This document shows, piece after piece, positions 35,039-44,475 of a DNA stretch of 64,000 nt. Numbering within the stretch: the first letter of the stretch is position 1; each line of letters starts with the position of its first letter. The notes under the pieces were generated by a model. That model was given only the letters and a program-made list of their open reading frames with translations, was not told where the DNA came from and ran no database searches. The DNA comes from Bacteroidota bacterium (GTDB lineage Bacteria > Bacteroidota > Bacteroidia > Flavobacteriales > Weeksellaceae), in assembly GCA_023422635.1 (NCBI GenBank), contig JAFAGO010000023.1, forward strand, positions 10,697 through 74,696, written 5' to 3'. Position numbers and translations under genes: made by a program.

Positions 35039-35058
35039 GTGCTTTTTAAGTATCTTTG
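35026..35058 (+). promoter_or_regulatory. accB promoter, nested in the rpmF terminator
   Basis: TTG at 35026-35028 inside the terminator's 3' arm, 22 bases, then TATCTTTG at 35051-35058. The accB ATG is at 35081. Confidence 0.6.
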
Positions 35059-35080
35059 GAGATTAATAAAAACAAAATTT

Positions 35081-35566
35081 ATGGACATTAAAGACATACA
35101 AAATCTAATTAAATTTGTATCAAAGGCCGAAGTCTCGGAGGTAAAATACAAAACAAAAGATTTTGAAATCACCATTAAAACACCGTTAGCTGGAAACGAA
35201 GTTAGCTATATTCCACAGCCCACCGTTTATTCTGCTGCACCTCAAATTCCTGTAGGCGCACCTCAACCCGCTGCTGCTCCAAGTGTACCAACACCTGCTG
35301 CTCCAGAAGCGGATGACGAAAGTAAATTCATTACCATTAAAGCGCCAATGATTGGTACTTTTTATAGGAAACCTTCACCAGATAAAGATGTTTTCGCAAA
35401 TGTTGGCGACGAAGTTTCTGTAGGAAAAGTAGTTTGCGTAATTGAAGCAATGAAACTCTTTAACCAAATAGAATCTGAAGTTAGCGGAAAAATTGTAAAA
35501 ATTCTTGTGGATGACGCCACTCCTGTAGAATACGACCAACCTTTATTTTTAGTAGATCCATCTTAA
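35081..35566 (+). CDS. accB: Biotin carboxyl carrier protein of acetyl-CoA carboxylase
   Basis: The protein has 161 residues from the ATG at 35081, which matches the family N-terminus (MDIKDIQNLIKFVSKAEV) and lies downstream of the -7 element. An Ala/Pro-rich flexible linker (about 46-78) leads to the biotinyl domain, with the modified lysine in EAMKL (Lys125) and the thumb segment usual for AccB. It carries CO2 from biotin carboxylase to the carboxyltransferase in the first step of fatty-acid synthesis. It is paired with accC. Confidence 0.95.
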   Translation: MDIKDIQNLIKFVSKAEVSEVKYKTKDFEITIKTPLAGNEVSYIPQPTVYSAAPQIPVGAPQPAAAPSVPTPAAPEADDESKFITIKAPMIGTFYRKPSPDKDVFANVGDEVSVGKVVCVIEAMKLFNQIESEVSGKIVKILVDDATPVEYDQPLFLVDPS

Positions 35567-35656
35567 GAAATTTTAGAGGATAAAATCGGTTTTAAATGAA
35601 CACCATTTAAAATAATTCAAAATTCAGACTTTACAATTTAAAATTTCGAAAAAACG

Positions 35657-37012
35657 ATGTTCAAAAAAATATTAATTGCCAACCGTGGTGAAATTGCAAT
35701 GCGTATATTACGTACGTGTAAAGAAATGGGAATCAAGACGGTAGCGGTATATTCCACTGCTGATAAAGACAGCTTACATGTTCGATTTGCGGACGAAGCC
35801 GTTTGTATTGGTCCTGCACCAAGCAAAGATTCTTACCTACGAATTCCCAATATTATTTCTGCGGCAGAAATCACCAACGCCGACGCAATTCATCCTGGAT
35901 ACGGCTTCCTTTCCGAAAATGCAAACTTCTCCAGAATTTGCCATAAAAACGGTATAAAATTCATCGGTGCTACCCCAGAACAAATTGAAAAAATGGGGGA
36001 CAAAGCCAACGCAAAAGCGACCATGAAAGCGGCTGGCGTACCATGTGTACCAGGTTCAGACGGATTGTTAGATAGCTATGAACATGCAGCAAAAGTTGCC
36101 GAAGAAATCGGTTATCCTGTGATGATTAAAGCTACCGCAGGTGGTGGAGGAAAAGGAATGCGTGCTGTTTGGAAAGCAGAAGATTTAAAAAACCATTGGG
36201 AATCTGCCATTCAAGAAGCGGTTGCCGCTTTTGGAAACGGTGGAATGTATATGGAAAAACTTATTGAAGAACCACGCCACATCGAAATCCAAATTGCAGG
36301 TGATCAATACGGAAAAGCTTGTCACCTTTCCGAAAGAGACTGCTCTGTACAAAGAAGAAATCAAAAATTAACCGAAGAAACGCCATCTCCTTTTATGACC
36401 GATGAGCTTCGAACAAAAATGGGAGAAGCAGCTGTAAAAGCAGCAGAATTCATTGGATATGAAGGCGTTGGAACCATTGAATTTTTAGTAGACAAACACC
36501 GTAATTTTTATTTTATGGAAATGAATACGAGAATTCAGGTGGAACATCCTATTACCGAACAAGTGGTTGATTATGACCTAATTCGCGAACAGATTTTATT
36601 AGCTTCTGGATCACCCATTTCGGGAATTAATTACTTTCCGAAAATGCATTCAATCGAATGTAGAATTAATGCAGAAGATCCTTTTAACGAATTTCGACCA
36701 TCGCCAGGAAAAATTACAAGTTTAAATATTCCTGGAGGCCATGGAATTAGAGTAGATACTCATGTATATAGCGGCTACTCCATCCCTTCCAATTACGATT
36801 CTATGATTGCGAAATTAATTACCACTGCGCAAACTAGAGAAGAAGCCATTGCCAAAATGAAAAGAGCTCTGGAAGAATTCTATATTGAAGGCGTAAAAAC
36901 TACAATTCCTTTCCACCAACAACTTATGGAAAACGAAGATTATGTAGCAGGAAATTACACCACAAAATTTATGGAAGATTTTGTGATGGATCCTGATTTT
37001 GATGATCGTTAA
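35657..37012 (+). CDS. accC: Biotin carboxylase subunit of acetyl-CoA carboxylase
   Basis: This 451-residue ATP-grasp enzyme has N-terminal ILIANRGEIAMRI, HPGYGFLSENA, the ATP-binding glycine loop TAGGGGKGMRAVW, the RDCSVQRRNQKLTEE block, and the metal/active-site EMNTRIQVEHPITE. It carboxylates the biotin on AccB. Ninety bases separate it from accB, and a terminator follows. The partner accA is 5.8 kb downstream; accD is not in the window. Confidence 0.96.
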   Translation: MFKKILIANRGEIAMRILRTCKEMGIKTVAVYSTADKDSLHVRFADEAVCIGPAPSKDSYLRIPNIISAAEITNADAIHPGYGFLSENANFSRICHKNGIKFIGATPEQIEKMGDKANAKATMKAAGVPCVPGSDGLLDSYEHAAKVAEEIGYPVMIKATAGGGGKGMRAVWKAEDLKNHWESAIQEAVAAFGNGGMYMEKLIEEPRHIEIQIAGDQYGKACHLSERDCSVQRRNQKLTEETPSPFMTDELRTKMGEAAVKAAEFIGYEGVGTIEFLVDKHRNFYFMEMNTRIQVEHPITEQVVDYDLIREQILLASGSPISGINYFPKMHSIECRINAEDPFNEFRPSPGKITSLNIPGGHGIRVDTHVYSGYSIPSNYDSMIAKLITTAQTREEAIAKMKRALEEFYIEGVKTTIPFHQQLMENEDYVAGNYTTKFMEDFVMDPDFDDR

Positions 37013-37032
37013 CCAAAATATATTTATTTATT

Positions 37033-37062
37033 AAAAACTGCTTCTATTGAGGCAGTTTTTTG
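37033..37062 (+). terminator. Terminator of accBC
   Basis: AAAAACTGC and GCAGTTTTT arms close on an ~10-base loop and run into T. Confidence 0.8.
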
Positions 37063-37088
37063 TATTTTCACACCATCGCTAAAAACAG

Positions 37089-37096
37089 TAAATTTG
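37089..37096 (+). promoter_or_regulatory. -7 element (TAAATTTG) before rocD
   Basis: Exact consensus match 15 bases before the ATG at 37112. A TTG start at 37094 would lie inside it, which decides for the ATG. Confidence 0.65.
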
Positions 37097-37111
37097 CAAA
37101 AACCCGAACAG

Positions 37112-38362
37112 ATGTCAACATCAGAAATTGCTCACAACTCCGATTATTATATTGCCTTAGAAAACGAATTTGGCGCGCACAATTACCATCCACTTCCTGT
37201 CGTTCTCGATCGCGGTGAAGGTGTTTTTGTGTGGGATGTGGAAGGAAAGAAATACTACGACTTCCTATCTGCGTACTCTGCCGTAAATCAAGGACACTCG
37301 AATCCAAAAATTGTGAATGCAATGGTCGAGCAATGCCAAAAACTTTCGTTAACATCACGTGCTTTTTACAATTCAAAATTGGGCTCTTTTGAAGAAAAAA
37401 TCACTTCTCTATTCGGATTTGATAAAGTTCTTCCCATGAATTCAGGAGCTGAAGCTGTTGAAACTGCCGTGAAACTTGCAAGAAAATGGAGTTATGAAGT
37501 TAAAGGCATTTCTGAAAATAGTGCAAAAATAATCGTGTGCGAAAACAATTTTCACGGAAGAACCACCACGATCGTATCGTTCTCCAACGATCCCGATGCC
37601 AATAAAAATTATGGACCTTTTACGCCAGGATTTATAAAAATTCCCTATAATGATCTTACTGCTTTAGAAGAAGTTTTAGAAAATGAAGCTTACAATATTG
37701 CCGCATTTTTAGTGGAACCAATTCAAGGCGAAGCGGGCGTTTTTGTACCTGATGATGGCTATTTAAGAGCCGTTTCTGAACTCTGCAAAAAACACAACGT
37801 TCTCTTTATCGCTGATGAAGTGCAAACCGGAATTGCGAGAACCGGAAAATTAATTGCTTGCCAACATGAAAACGTGCAACCCGATATTTTAATTTTAGGG
37901 AAAGCACTTTCTGGCGGTATGTATCCCGTTTCTGCAGTATTAGCGAATAACGAAATAATGAATGTAATTCAACCCGGGCAACATGGTTCTACTTTTGGTG
38001 GAAATCCTTTAGCTTGTGCCGTGGCAACCGCTGCGTTGGATGTGGTTTTAGAAGAAAACCTTTCTGAAAAAGCGGAAGAATTAGGAACGTTGTTTCGCAA
38101 TGAAATTGAAAAATTAATTGCCAAAACAAACTTAATTACGAAAGTTCGAGGAAAAGGATTGCTCAACGCCATTCTCATCAATGATTCACCGGACAGCAAA
38201 ACGGCTTGGAATATCTGTTTAAAACTAAAAGAAAACGGATTACTTGCAAAACCAACGCATGGTAATATTATCCGATTAGCTCCACCTTTGGTGATTACAA
38301 AAGATCAACTTTTGGACTGCGTGGCAATTATTGAAAAGACGATATCAGACTTCACTATATGA
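37112..38362 (+). CDS. rocD: Ornithine--oxo-acid aminotransferase
   Basis: This 416-residue class III PLP aminotransferase has the N-terminal ENEFGAHNYHPLPVVLDRGEG typical of ornithine delta-aminotransferase. Cofactor-binding segments follow (NSGAEAVETAVKLARKW, NNFHGRTTT, EPIQGEAGV, FIADEVQTGIARTGK), and the Schiff-base lysine is in LILGKALSGG. It moves the delta-amino group of ornithine to 2-oxoglutarate, giving glutamate-semialdehyde. Its stop overlaps the start of the next glycosyltransferase gene (ATGA), an unexpected functional pairing. Confidence 0.93.
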   Translation: MSTSEIAHNSDYYIALENEFGAHNYHPLPVVLDRGEGVFVWDVEGKKYYDFLSAYSAVNQGHSNPKIVNAMVEQCQKLSLTSRAFYNSKLGSFEEKITSLFGFDKVLPMNSGAEAVETAVKLARKWSYEVKGISENSAKIIVCENNFHGRTTTIVSFSNDPDANKNYGPFTPGFIKIPYNDLTALEEVLENEAYNIAAFLVEPIQGEAGVFVPDDGYLRAVSELCKKHNVLFIADEVQTGIARTGKLIACQHENVQPDILILGKALSGGMYPVSAVLANNEIMNVIQPGQHGSTFGGNPLACAVATAALDVVLEENLSEKAEELGTLFRNEIEKLIAKTNLITKVRGKGLLNAILINDSPDSKTAWNICLKLKENGLLAKPTHGNIIRLAPPLVITKDQLLDCVAIIEKTISDFTI

Positions 38363-39150
38363 CCGAAAGCATTTCAATTGTAATTAATACTTTTAATTCG
38401 GAAAAATACCTCGAAGAGGTACTTGAATCAGTAAAAGAATTTGATGAAATTGTAATTTGCGATATGCAAAGTACCGATAAAACTGTACAAATTGCACAAA
38501 AATTTTACGCAAAAATAGTATACCATGAAAGCGTAGGCTTCGTAGAACCTGCACGAAATTTCGCAATTCAAAGTGCAAGAAATCAATGGGTTTTATTATT
38601 AGATGCGGATGAAGTTATTCCTGAAGCGCTAAAAAAAACAATTGATCAACTTTTGCATCAACAAGAATTCGACGCGTTAGCCATCCCAAGAAAAAACTAT
38701 TTTATGGGGAAATTTATGAGAAGTTCATTTCCCGATTTCAATATTCGACTCTTTAAAAAAGATAAAATTTATTGGCCTCCCAAAATTCATGCAACGCCTG
38801 AAATCAATGGCAAAATACTTAAATTAGAGAGAGATAAAAATCTTGCCATCATCCATTTGGTTAATGATTCAATTTCCGATATTTTAAATAAAACTGAACG
38901 CTACACCAACGCAGAATTATTGAGGAGAAAACCTCAAGATATTGCCTCACTTAAACTGATTTTTTCTCCAATGGTTCGCTTCATAAAATATTATTTTTTA
39001 AAGGGTGGAATCTTTGATGGGAAACAAGGCTTAATTTTTGCAGCGCTTAAGGCCAATTACAAATTCTGTACACTCGCGAAACAATATGAGTATATAAAAA
39101 AGAAGGAAAATGAAAATGCAGAAGACCATCATATTCGGAGCTCCCGATAA
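38359..39150 (+). CDS. Family 2 glycosyltransferase (WaaE/KdtX-like)
   Basis: The 263-residue protein has SISIVINTFNSEKYLEEVLES at the N-terminus, the CDMQSTDKT nucleotide-site loop and the metal motif LLLDADEVIPE. C-terminal aromatic and basic stretches (IKYYFLKGG, DGKQG) complete the look of the KdtX/WaaE-type group that adds sugars to LPS inner core. It starts in the 4-base ATGA overlap with rocD and overlaps the next gene by 41 bases. Confidence 0.85.
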   Translation: MTESISIVINTFNSEKYLEEVLESVKEFDEIVICDMQSTDKTVQIAQKFYAKIVYHESVGFVEPARNFAIQSARNQWVLLLDADEVIPEALKKTIDQLLHQQEFDALAIPRKNYFMGKFMRSSFPDFNIRLFKKDKIYWPPKIHATPEINGKILKLERDKNLAIIHLVNDSISDILNKTERYTNAELLRRKPQDIASLKLIFSPMVRFIKYYFLKGGIFDGKQGLIFAALKANYKFCTLAKQYEYIKKKENENAEDHHIRSSR

Positions 39151-40135
39151 GGGATTTATCAGCGAAAAAATTATAAAAAACCTCCAGTTTTTAGGTTTCA
39201 ATGTTGTGAATATTTGCTTTGACCAAAACTACACTTACAAAAGCAAAACAGATCAAATTAAGAATTTTCTTTCGAAAACTTTTCTCAATGACAAATCGGT
39301 AAAAAAGAAATTGCGCTTCGCAGAAGAAAAAGCCAATATTGAGGAAAAACTATCACAACTTCATCATAAGGCAGATTACGCATTTATCATCAGGCCAGAT
39401 GTTTATCCTAAAGAATTTTTGAAGTATCTAAAAGGAAAATGCAATGAGATGATTGGCTATCAATGGGATGGCATGAAACGTTTTCCGGATGTACAAAAGT
39501 ATGTGCAATATTTCGATCGTTTTTTTGTTTTCGATGAAGCAGACGTTCGCCAAAATCAGCTCCCATTAACAAATTTTTACTTCGATTACGAAAATCCTTC
39601 CACCAAAAATTTTAATCCTAAATCGGTTTATTTTGTCGGTAATTATTTTAAAAATAGAGTGAACTACCTCGATCAAATCGCTGATAGAATTAAAAAAAAT
39701 CACTTGGAAAGTAATATTATGATTCTTTCAAACAAAAAACAGGTGATTGAGAAATACAAAAATACGGCAATCAATATTATTCAGGAACCGATTACTTTTG
39801 AGCGAAACCTTGAATTGGTAAACGAATCCGGAATTTTAATTGATGTTTCAAGCGGTGTTCATAACGGACTTTCCTTTCGAACTTTTGAAGCTTTAGGAAG
39901 CGACAAAAAGCTTATTACAAGCAATAAATCCATTCGGAATTATGACTTTTATGATCCTAATAACATCTTTATTGTAGAAAACGAAGACATGGCTGGTTTT
40001 GAAGATTTTTTAGCTGCTGAATACCGAATCAATCAACAATTGAAAGAAAAATATAGTTTTACCAATTGGATCAAATATGTGCTCAATATTCATCCTCATC
40101 AAAGCATTTCTTTACCTTCCATAGGTTTGAATTAA
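39110..40135 (+). CDS. Probable GT-B type glycosyltransferase (CgeB-like)
   Basis: The 341-residue protein starts at 39110 (a second ATG two codons on, at 39116, is equally possible), inside the end of the upstream gene. The N-terminal half holds a Rossmann-like KTIIFGAPDKGFIS start and the YAFIIRPDVYP and YQWDGMKRF segments. The C-terminal half has ESGILIDVSSGVHNGLSFRTFEALGSDKKLITSN, which resembles the donor-binding end of CgeB/GT1-like transferases. It stands between two GT2 genes, so a surface polysaccharide role is likely. Family assignment is tentative. Confidence 0.62.
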   Translation: MKMQKTIIFGAPDKGFISEKIIKNLQFLGFNVVNICFDQNYTYKSKTDQIKNFLSKTFLNDKSVKKKLRFAEEKANIEEKLSQLHHKADYAFIIRPDVYPKEFLKYLKGKCNEMIGYQWDGMKRFPDVQKYVQYFDRFFVFDEADVRQNQLPLTNFYFDYENPSTKNFNPKSVYFVGNYFKNRVNYLDQIADRIKKNHLESNIMILSNKKQVIEKYKNTAINIIQEPITFERNLELVNESGILIDVSSGVHNGLSFRTFEALGSDKKLITSNKSIRNYDFYDPNNIFIVENEDMAGFEDFLAAEYRINQQLKEKYSFTNWIKYVLNIHPHQSISLPSIGLN

Positions 40136-40161
40136 AATTGATCCATCATTGAAATTCTAGT

Positions 40162-41136
40162 ATGAAGACTACGAAAACATCAGTCGTTATCTGTACCTAT
40201 AATGGTGCAAAATATATTGCTCAACAATTAGATTCCATTCTTCAGCAAACGATTCCTATAGATGAGATTATTATTTGCGATGATTGCTCGACCGACGAAA
40301 CCCTGAGTATTTTAGAAAAATACCAGCACAACTACCCTATTATCAAGATATTTCACAACCCAACAAATATTGGAAGTACAGCGGGTTTTCAAAAAGGAAT
40401 TCAACATTGCAAAAATGAAATCGTATTCTTTGCGGATCAAGATGATGAATGGCTACCCTTTAAAGTAGAAACTTTTTTAGAAGCTTTTAAGCAAAATCCT
40501 GAAATAAAAGTAATCTCATCCAATGGAAATGGAATTTTAAATGATCAAATAATTACAAATTCAACCTCTGTTTGGGACATTCCTGCGCTACTTGCAAAAA
40601 TGCAAAATTCTGAGGTTATTGATTATTTTTCTTTAATAGCGAATGTTACCAATATTGCCACAGGTTCGGCAATGGCAGCCCGGAAAAGCTTTTTGATGAC
40701 CATTCCAGAATTCCCTTCAGTCTCAGAAATTCATCACGATGAATTTATTGCACTAATCGCAGCAAAGGAAAAGAAATATCTATTTCTTGACAAAAAACTT
40801 TACAATTACCGTATTCATGAGAGCCAGCAAGTGGGACAAAATTTTTTCTCGTTAAATCTCAAAAATTTGAAACATCTCATTAAGATGTATTTGAAAAACA
40901 AAGATTTTTCAGATTACAAAAGAATCTTGAAAATGCTAAGTGTACGATTTAAATTTTATAACGACATTTTAAAGAATAATGCTTTAGATGCGTACTACAA
41001 AGATTTGATATTAGAATTAAGAAATACAGCAAAAAATGCTTTCCTGCAAAATCAAGAAGAAATGCAACGGAAATATCCCCTAAAATCTGCTTTGCAAAAT
41101 GGTTTAGATTTTGTCACTCAAAAACGAAAAATATAA
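40162..41136 (+). CDS. Family 2 glycosyltransferase (rhamnosyltransferase-like)
   Basis: The 324-residue protein has VVICTYNGAKYIAQQLDSIL, the DDCSTDETL loop and the metal motif FFADQDDEWLP. HHDEFIALIAA and NYRIHESQQVGQNFF follow in the acceptor half; the RIHESQQVGQN ending is usual in rhamnosyl- and related O-antigen GT2 enzymes. It is the last of the three sugar-transferase genes and lies 26 bases after its neighbour. The sugar is unknown. Confidence 0.86.
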   Translation: MKTTKTSVVICTYNGAKYIAQQLDSILQQTIPIDEIIICDDCSTDETLSILEKYQHNYPIIKIFHNPTNIGSTAGFQKGIQHCKNEIVFFADQDDEWLPFKVETFLEAFKQNPEIKVISSNGNGILNDQIITNSTSVWDIPALLAKMQNSEVIDYFSLIANVTNIATGSAMAARKSFLMTIPEFPSVSEIHHDEFIALIAAKEKKYLFLDKKLYNYRIHESQQVGQNFFSLNLKNLKHLIKMYLKNKDFSDYKRILKMLSVRFKFYNDILKNNALDAYYKDLILELRNTAKNAFLQNQEEMQRKYPLKSALQNGLDFVTQKRKI

Positions 41137-41192
41137 AAAGCGCTCTTAAAAAAATCTTTTCACGTTCATCGTTCAGAAATTTTTTATTTCCC

Positions 41193-41200
41193 TAATTTTG
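41193..41200 (+). promoter_or_regulatory. -7 element (TAATTTTG) before gltX
   Basis: Exact consensus match 19 bases before the gltX ATG. Confidence 0.6.
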
Positions 41201-41219
41201 CACCAAAATTTTTCTTGAT

Positions 41220-42734
41220 ATGAGTAAAGTTAGAGTGCGCTTTGCGCCAAGTCCAACAGGACCTTTACATTTAGGTGGTGCAAGAACCGCTTTATACGAT
41301 TACCTTTTTGCAAAACATAACGGTGGAGATTTCGTTTTAAGAATTGAAGATACCGATACAACAAGATTCGTGGAAGGCGCCGAAGAATATATTATGGAAG
41401 CCCTTGAATGGTGCGGAATAATTCCCGACGAAAGTCCAAAACACGGCGGACCCTACGGACCTTATAAACAAAGCGAGCGTCGCGATATTTACGATCAATA
41501 TACTGCAGAAATTCTAAAAACAGATTACGCATACTTGGCTTTCGATACCGCTGAAGAACTCGACGCTATCCGTAAAGAATATGAAGAAAAAGGCGAAGTT
41601 TTCTCCTACGGATCCCAAACCAGAAAACACCTGAAAAATAGTATTGCCCTTTCAGAGAGCGAAGTGCAAGAATTGCTCGATAAGAAAACCCCATACGTTG
41701 TACGTTTTAAAATGCCAGAAAACAGACAGCTGGATTTGGAAGATATTATTCGTGGTAAATTTTCGGTAAACACCAATACGTTGGACGATAAAGTTTTGGT
41801 AAAAAACGATGGAATGCCAACCTATCATTTTGCCAATATTGTGGACGATCATTTAATGAAAATCACACATGTTATTCGTGGTGAAGAATGGTTACCTTCA
41901 ATGGGATTACACGTTTTACTGTATGAAGCATTCAATTGGGAAGCTCCAGAATTTGCTCATCTTTCGCTCATTTTAAAACCTGAAGGAAAAGGTAAATTGA
42001 GCAAACGAGATGGCGATAAATTTGGTTTCCCCGTTTTTCCTCTCGACTTCAAAGATCCTCAAACAGGAACTATTTCCAAAGGATATCGTGAAGAAGGTTA
42101 TTTCCCTGAAGCTTTCATCAATTTCCTTGCTCTTTTGGGTTGGAGCCCTTCCGATGACAAAGAAATTTTATCACTGGAAGAAATGGTTCAAGAATTCGAC
42201 CTTCATAAAGTTCATAAAGCGGGGGCACGATTCAGTAAAGAAAAAGCGGAATGGTTCAATCATCAATACCTTCAAATGAAGTCCAATGAAGAACTTTCGC
42301 AAATTTTCAAAACGCTAGAACCTGTAAAAAACGCAAACCTTTCCGACGATACGATTGCTAAAATTGTAAGCTTGATGAAAGAGCGTGCAACATTTGTAAA
42401 AGATATGTATGCGCAAGGAGAATTCTTTTTTCATCAACCAGAAAAATACGATGAGAAAGCGGCGAAAAAAGCATGGAATGAAAACACCGCAAATACCATG
42501 GAACTTTTGGCACAAACATTAGACAGTGTTGAAGATTTCCACGCCGAAACCTTACGAGAAACTTTGCATACCTTTGCAGAGCAGCAAGAACTGGGAATGG
42601 GAAAAGTAATGATGCCACTACGATTATCCTTGGTTGGAGAACTAAAAGGACCAGATGTACCCGACATTTTAGAAGTTTTGGGCAAAACTGAAAGCACTTC
42701 GAGAATTCGTGCAGCAATACAAAAAATTCAGTAA
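41220..42734 (+). CDS. gltX: Glutamyl-tRNA synthetase
   Basis: This 504-residue class I synthetase has the HIGH-type motif in FAPSPTGPLHLGGARTALYD (HLGG at 17-20) and the KMSKS-type loop GKLSKRDGD near residue 258. Anticodon-binding helices form the C-terminus (MGKVMMPLRLSLVGE). It charges tRNA-Glu and perhaps tRNA-Gln if a GatCAB pathway is present. Single gene with its own promoter. Confidence 0.96.
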   Translation: MSKVRVRFAPSPTGPLHLGGARTALYDYLFAKHNGGDFVLRIEDTDTTRFVEGAEEYIMEALEWCGIIPDESPKHGGPYGPYKQSERRDIYDQYTAEILKTDYAYLAFDTAEELDAIRKEYEEKGEVFSYGSQTRKHLKNSIALSESEVQELLDKKTPYVVRFKMPENRQLDLEDIIRGKFSVNTNTLDDKVLVKNDGMPTYHFANIVDDHLMKITHVIRGEEWLPSMGLHVLLYEAFNWEAPEFAHLSLILKPEGKGKLSKRDGDKFGFPVFPLDFKDPQTGTISKGYREEGYFPEAFINFLALLGWSPSDDKEILSLEEMVQEFDLHKVHKAGARFSKEKAEWFNHQYLQMKSNEELSQIFKTLEPVKNANLSDDTIAKIVSLMKERATFVKDMYAQGEFFFHQPEKYDEKAAKKAWNENTANTMELLAQTLDSVEDFHAETLRETLHTFAEQQELGMGKVMMPLRLSLVGELKGPDVPDILEVLGKTESTSRIRAAIQKIQ

Positions 42735-42750
42735 ATCCCCTTTTTTTTCT

Positions 42751-42758
42751 TACATTTG
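42751..42758 (+). promoter_or_regulatory. -7 element (TACATTTG) before accA
   Basis: Exact consensus match 21 bases before the ATG at 42780. Confidence 0.6.
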
Positions 42759-42779
42759 ATTTCTAACTCATTTATAAAA

Positions 42780-43736
42780 ATGGAATACCTAAGTTTCGAA
42801 CTTCCTATAAAAGATTTGATAGAGCAATACCAAACCTGCTCCGTACTTGGCGAAGAAAGTGGTGTTGACGTAAAAACTGCCTGCAGCCAAATCGAAGATA
42901 AAATTGTTGCTAAAAAGAAAGAAATCTACGGCAACCTTTCCCCATGGGAAATCGTACAGCTTTCTCGACATCCTGATCGCCCGTACACTTTAGATTTTAT
43001 TGAAGGAATTACCGATAAAGGAAGTTTTGTTGAACTTCATGGTGACCGCAATTATGCTGATGACCCTGCAATGGTTGGTGGTTTAGCAACCATCGATGGA
43101 AAACGCGTCATGATTATCGGAACACAAAAAGGGCGCACCACCAAAGAACGCCAAAGAAGACGCTTCGGGATGCCAAATCCAGAAGGCTATCGTAAAGCAT
43201 TACGATTGATGCTTTTAGCAGAAAAATTCAAAATTCCAATCATTACTTTGCTGGATACTCCAGGAGCTTATCCTGGGTTAGAAGCTGAAGAACGCGGACA
43301 AGGTGAGGCAATTGCGAAAAACATCTACGAAATGGTTCAGTTGAAAACCCCAATTTTCACGTATGTTATTGGTGAAGGAGCCAGCGGTGGTGCATTAGGA
43401 ATTGGCGTTGGCAACAAAGTCTACATGCTAGAATATACGTGGTATTCTGTAATTGCTCCAGAAAGTTGCTCTTCCATTCTATGGAGAAATTGGGAACATA
43501 AAGAAGATGCGGCAAACGCATTAAAACTTACTCCGAAAGATATGTTGAAAAACAAAATTATTGACGGAATTGTGGAAGAACCCCTTGGCGGAGCGCATTA
43601 TGATCCTCAAGTTGCCTATAAAAATCTAAAAGCGTCTATTCTTCAAAACATCAAAGCGTTCTCGAAATTTTCAGGGAAAGAGCTTGAAGAACAAAGACAA
43701 GAAAAATTTATTGCAATGGGAGAATTTAAAGGATAA
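42780..43736 (+). CDS. accA: Acetyl-CoA carboxylase carboxyltransferase alpha subunit
   Basis: The protein has 318 residues from the ATG at 42780 (MEYLSFELPIKDL); a further upstream in-frame TTG start lies within the -7 element. Crotonase-fold motifs of the alpha subunit are present: HGDRNYADDPAMVGGLATI, GRTTKERQRRRFGMPNPEGYRKALR, LDTPGAYPGLEAEERGQGEAIA and GEGASGGALGIGVGN. With AccD it transfers the carboxyl group to acetyl-CoA. A strong terminator follows. Confidence 0.96.
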   Translation: MEYLSFELPIKDLIEQYQTCSVLGEESGVDVKTACSQIEDKIVAKKKEIYGNLSPWEIVQLSRHPDRPYTLDFIEGITDKGSFVELHGDRNYADDPAMVGGLATIDGKRVMIIGTQKGRTTKERQRRRFGMPNPEGYRKALRLMLLAEKFKIPIITLLDTPGAYPGLEAEERGQGEAIAKNIYEMVQLKTPIFTYVIGEGASGGALGIGVGNKVYMLEYTWYSVIAPESCSSILWRNWEHKEDAANALKLTPKDMLKNKIIDGIVEEPLGGAHYDPQVAYKNLKASILQNIKAFSKFSGKELEEQRQEKFIAMGEFKG

Positions 43737-43759
43737 AAACAATTCATCTCAAAATACAA

Positions 43760-43786
43760 AGTCCGGCTGATTGCCGGATTTTTTTC
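43760..43786 (+). terminator. accA terminator
   Basis: TCCGGC/GCCGGA stem, five-base loop, T run. Confidence 0.85.
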
Positions 43787-43801
43787 TTTCAAGAGGTAAC
43801 C

Positions 43802-44401
43802 CTATTTTTTCATTGTCGGTTGATTCAACGTAATGGAAAGATCTTGTGTAACATTTTTACTTGAAGAGTACTTCGCATCGCAAATGGAAGACGTAAGTGT
43901 GTACCTTCCTTTATCTACCAAAATAAAATTTTGAGCCTTTGCGGGAATGGTAAGGTTATAGAATTTTTTCCCACTAATTTTTACAATTAAATTGCATTTT
44001 GAATTGTTAATAATTTGCAAATATGCTTCTTTACTCGTAGGATCACTATTAAACATGTGAGTAAGCAATGCCGCAGTTTTTTTATCTTGCTCGCTTGCCG
44101 ATCCAGACTTTACAATGGAATTCGATTTTTTAACTTCCTTCCTCATCTTGGAAGTAGATACAGGTTTAACACTTGGTTTTGCAATTTTTGCTTTTTCTTC
44201 TTTTGATTTTCCAGAATTCATCATGGCCGCCATTTTACGTTTCAACTCAGCTGTTTTCGGATGACTCGGATTTTCTTTTACGAATTTAGCAACAACCATA
44301 ACATCCGTTGATTGAGAAGCTTGTTCATACGTTACGGATTTTTTTTGAGCGAAAAAAAGTAGCGGAAATAAAAGAAACAAAAAGAGGATAACTTTATTCA
44401 T
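43802..44401 (-). CDS. Small secreted protein, paralogue of the protein at 53,160
   Basis: The 199-residue protein has a signal peptide (MNKVILFLFLLFPLLFFA) and a Lys/Ser-rich middle. Its C-terminal domain of ~85 residues holds TKKAALLTHMFNSDPTSKEAYL, NNSKCNLIVKISGKKFYNLTIPAKAQNFILVDKGRYTL and a cysteine-containing ending. The same domain ends the protein at 53,160-53,957. It looks like a Chryseobacterium-type family (DUF6759, named from memory and not certain). Function unknown. It stands in opposite orientation to its paralogue, 9 kb away. Confidence 0.72.
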   Translation of the reverse strand: MNKVILFLFLLFPLLFFAQKKSVTYEQASQSTDVMVVAKFVKENPSHPKTAELKRKMAAMMNSGKSKEEKAKIAKPSVKPVSTSKMRKEVKKSNSIVKSGSASEQDKKTAALLTHMFNSDPTSKEAYLQIINNSKCNLIVKISGKKFYNLTIPAKAQNFILVDKGRYTLTSSICDAKYSSSKNVTQDLSITLNQPTMKK

Positions 44402-44475
44402 AATTTGTGTTTTTAATTCGACAATGCATAATTCTTTAACGCAAAAATCTGCTTTTTAGTTTACATTAATTTTCG

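Noticed and set aside
42315..42717. Several overlapping minus-strand frames opposite gltX
   Set aside because: Three frames open at once over a conserved synthetase; chance openness in AT-rich coding sequence.
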